A stretch of 64,000 bases of DNA from Sphingomonas tagetis (GTDB taxonomy: Bacteria; Pseudomonadota; Alphaproteobacteria; Sphingomonadales; Sphingomonadaceae), in the NCBI RefSeq assembly GCF_024211275.1, contig NZ_JAMLDX010000010.1, positions 62,001 to 126,000 of the forward strand, in the 5' to 3' direction. Below the pieces are notes generated by a model. The model was not told where the DNA came from. It worked only from the letters and a program-made list of their open reading frames with translations, and ran no database searches. Made by a program: the position numbers and the translations under genes. Shown here piece after piece: positions 62,488-64,000 of the stretch (its first letter is position 1; each line of letters opens with the position of its first letter).

Positions 62488-64000
62488 TGACCAGCTATGT
62501 CGAGCTGCAGGTGACCAGCCACTTCTCGTTCCTGCGCGGCGCAAGCTCGCCCGAGGAGCTGTTCGCGGCGGCCCAGCTATGCGGTCATTCAGCGCTCGGG
62601 CTGGCCGACTGGAACAGCGTTGCCGGCGTCGTGCGGGGCTGGGACGGCGAAAAGGCGACGGGTGTCCGCATGATTCCCGGGGCAAGGGTGGAGACGGTCG
62701 ATGGCCGCGCGCTATTGCTCTATCCGACGGACCGTCCCTCTTGGTCGCGGCTGACGCGGCTGCTTTCGATCGGCAAGGCGCGGGGCGGGAAGGGGCATTG
62801 CCTGCTCAACTGGCTTGATGTCGTCGATCATGCCGAGGGGCAGATCGCGATCCTGCTGCCGGACGAAGCGGACGCAGCGACCGTGGCCCAGCTGGCGGAC
62901 CTCACAATTGCGTTCGGCCCGCGCAGCTATTGCGCGCTGTCCTACCGCCGGCGTCCTGATGACCAGCTGCGCCTGCATGCGCTCAATGCGCTTGCCCGGA
63001 CCGCGGGAGTTCGTGCGGTGGCGACCGGCGACATCCTCTATCATACGCCCGAAGCCCGGCCGCTGCAGGACGTGGTGACCGCGATCCGGCTCAAGACCAC
63101 GGTCGATGCGCTGGGGTTCAAGCGCGAGCGGTTCATGGACCGGAACTTGAAGAGTCCTGTGGAGATGGAGCGGCGGTTTGCGGCGTTTCCTGACGCGATC
63201 CAGGCCAGCGCCGATATCGCCGCGCAGTGCCGGTTCAACCTCGGCCAGATCCGCTATCAATATCCCTATGAGCAGGTGATGGCCGGTAAGACCGCGCAGG
63301 AAGCGCTGGCCGCGCTGACCTACGAGGCTGCCGCGGTGAAGTGGCCCGACGGCATGCCCAAGGCGTATGCCGAACAGGTCGAGCATGAGCTCAGCCTCAT
63401 CGGCAGACTCGGCTATGCACCCTATTTCCTCACCGTTCGCGCGATCGTCGTGGAGAGCCGGCGGCGCGGTATTCTCTGCCAGGGCCGCGGTTCGGCAGCG
63501 AACAGCTGCGTCTGCTTCCTGCTCGGCATCACCTCGATCGACCCTATCCAGCACGAACTCTTGTTCGAGCGGTTCGTCTCGGGCGAGCGCAAGGAGCCGC
63601 CCGATATCGATGTCGATTTCGAGCATGAACGTCGCGAGGAAATCATCCAGTGGATCTACGAGACCTATGGCCGCGAGCATTCGGCGCTGACCGCGGTGGT
63701 CACGCGCTACCGCACCCGCGGCGCGGTCGCCGAGGTCGGCAAGGCATTGGGGCTGCCGCGGGACCTCACCAAAATGCTGACCGGCCTGGTCTGGGGCTGG
63801 TCGATGGACGGCATATCGGATGCGCAGATTGAGACGCTCAACCTCAACGCGCGGGATCATCGCCTCAAACTGACATTGAGGCTTGCCCGGCAACTGATTG
63901 GATCACCACGGCATTTGTCGCAGCACCCCGGCGGGTTCGTGCTGACACAGGACCGGCTCGACGATTTGGTGCCGATCGAGCCCGCGCGCATGGAAGACCG
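62487..64000 (+). CDS. dnaE2: Error-prone DNA polymerase DnaE2 (N-terminal 504 codons, runs off the window)
   Basis: The ATG at 62487 shares one base with the imuB stop (TGATG) and the frame stays open to the window's end. The PHP domain start reads TSHFSFLRGASSPEEL. The polymerase core has QGRGSAANSCVCFLLGITSI and the catalytic aspartates in PPDIDVDFEHERREEI, followed by VTRYRTRGAVAEVGKALGLP. It is the catalytic subunit of the SOS mutasome with ImuA and ImuB. About half of the expected ~1,080 residues are present. Confidence 0.95.
   Translation, partial: MTSYVELQVTSHFSFLRGASSPEELFAAAQLCGHSALGLADWNSVAGVVRGWDGEKATGVRMIPGARVETVDGRALLLYPTDRPSWSRLTRLLSIGKARGGKGHCLLNWLDVVDHAEGQIAILLPDEADAATVAQLADLTIAFGPRSYCALSYRRRPDDQLRLHALNALARTAGVRAVATGDILYHTPEARPLQDVVTAIRLKTTVDALGFKRERFMDRNLKSPVEMERRFAAFPDAIQASADIAAQCRFNLGQIRYQYPYEQVMAGKTAQEALAALTYEAAAVKWPDGMPKAYAEQVEHELSLIGRLGYAPYFLTVRAIVVESRRRGILCQGRGSAANSCVCFLLGITSIDPIQHELLFERFVSGERKEPPDIDVDFEHERREEIIQWIYETYGREHSALTAVVTRYRTRGAVAEVGKALGLPRDLTKMLTGLVWGWSMDGISDAQIETLNLNARDHRLKLTLRLARQLIGSPRHLSQHPGGFVLTQDRLDDLVPIEPARMED

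Overview
The window looks like chromosomal DNA of a high-GC alphaproteobacterium, most probably a Sphingomonas-type sphingomonad. The grounds are alphaproteobacterial LexA boxes (GTTC-N7-GTTC), an imuA-imuB-dnaE2 mutasome, many TonB-dependent receptors, a heat-shock gene with a ROSE-like leader, and dense ATGA-type gene overlaps. The genus is inferred from family content, not from a marker gene. I saw no rRNA, tRNA, CRISPR array or intact transposase.

Layout. (1) 1-28.5 kb is a large catabolic region for amino acids and four-carbon hydroxy acids. It holds three Lrp/AsnC regulators and paired copies of HAD hydrolases, FAD oxidoreductases, two-domain GNAT proteins, aldehyde dehydrogenases and class III PLP enzymes. 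It also has a kinase plus PLP-enzyme pair resembling hydroxylysine kinase and phospho-lyase, and a DUF1537 kinase / PdxA2 / TIM-barrel-cupin fusion operon. A TonB receptor and a PepSY protein sit in the middle. (2) 28.5-34.6 kb is a metal-resistance locus: a cnrYXH-like anti-sigma / periplasmic sensor / ECF sigma operon reads into copA-copB and a second CopB-like gene, with divergent copC-copD. (3) 34.8-35.8 kb holds thrB. (4) 35.9-52.4 kb lies between two decayed serine-recombinase remnants. It carries an arsenic operon (arsI-arsR-aquaporin-arsC) with a clear operator, a hybrid histidine kinase whose receiver lacks its phospho-acceptor Asp, small conserved proteins, an M48 protease, an Hsp20 gene with a sigma32-like promoter and ROSE-like thermometer, and a TbpB-like lipoprotein / winged-helix-TPR regulator / TonB receptor group. 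(5) 52.4-64 kb is a DNA-damage region: dinB, a divergent pair of SRAP-domain genes (one degenerate) with alkB, a YegD-like Hsp70, and imuA-imuB-dnaE2, with three perfect LexA boxes.

How they work together. The first region probably funnels hydroxy- and amino-acid substrates through kinases, PLP enzymes and dehydrogenases to central metabolites, under Lrp-type regulators answering to the substrates. The metal and arsenic loci are self-regulated resistance cassettes. The last 10 kb contains at least three LexA-controlled transcription units.

The first gene (an Lrp regulator) and the last gene (dnaE2) run off the window. Starts were chosen from overlaps and ribosome-binding sites where visible; several remain ambiguous and are marked so.
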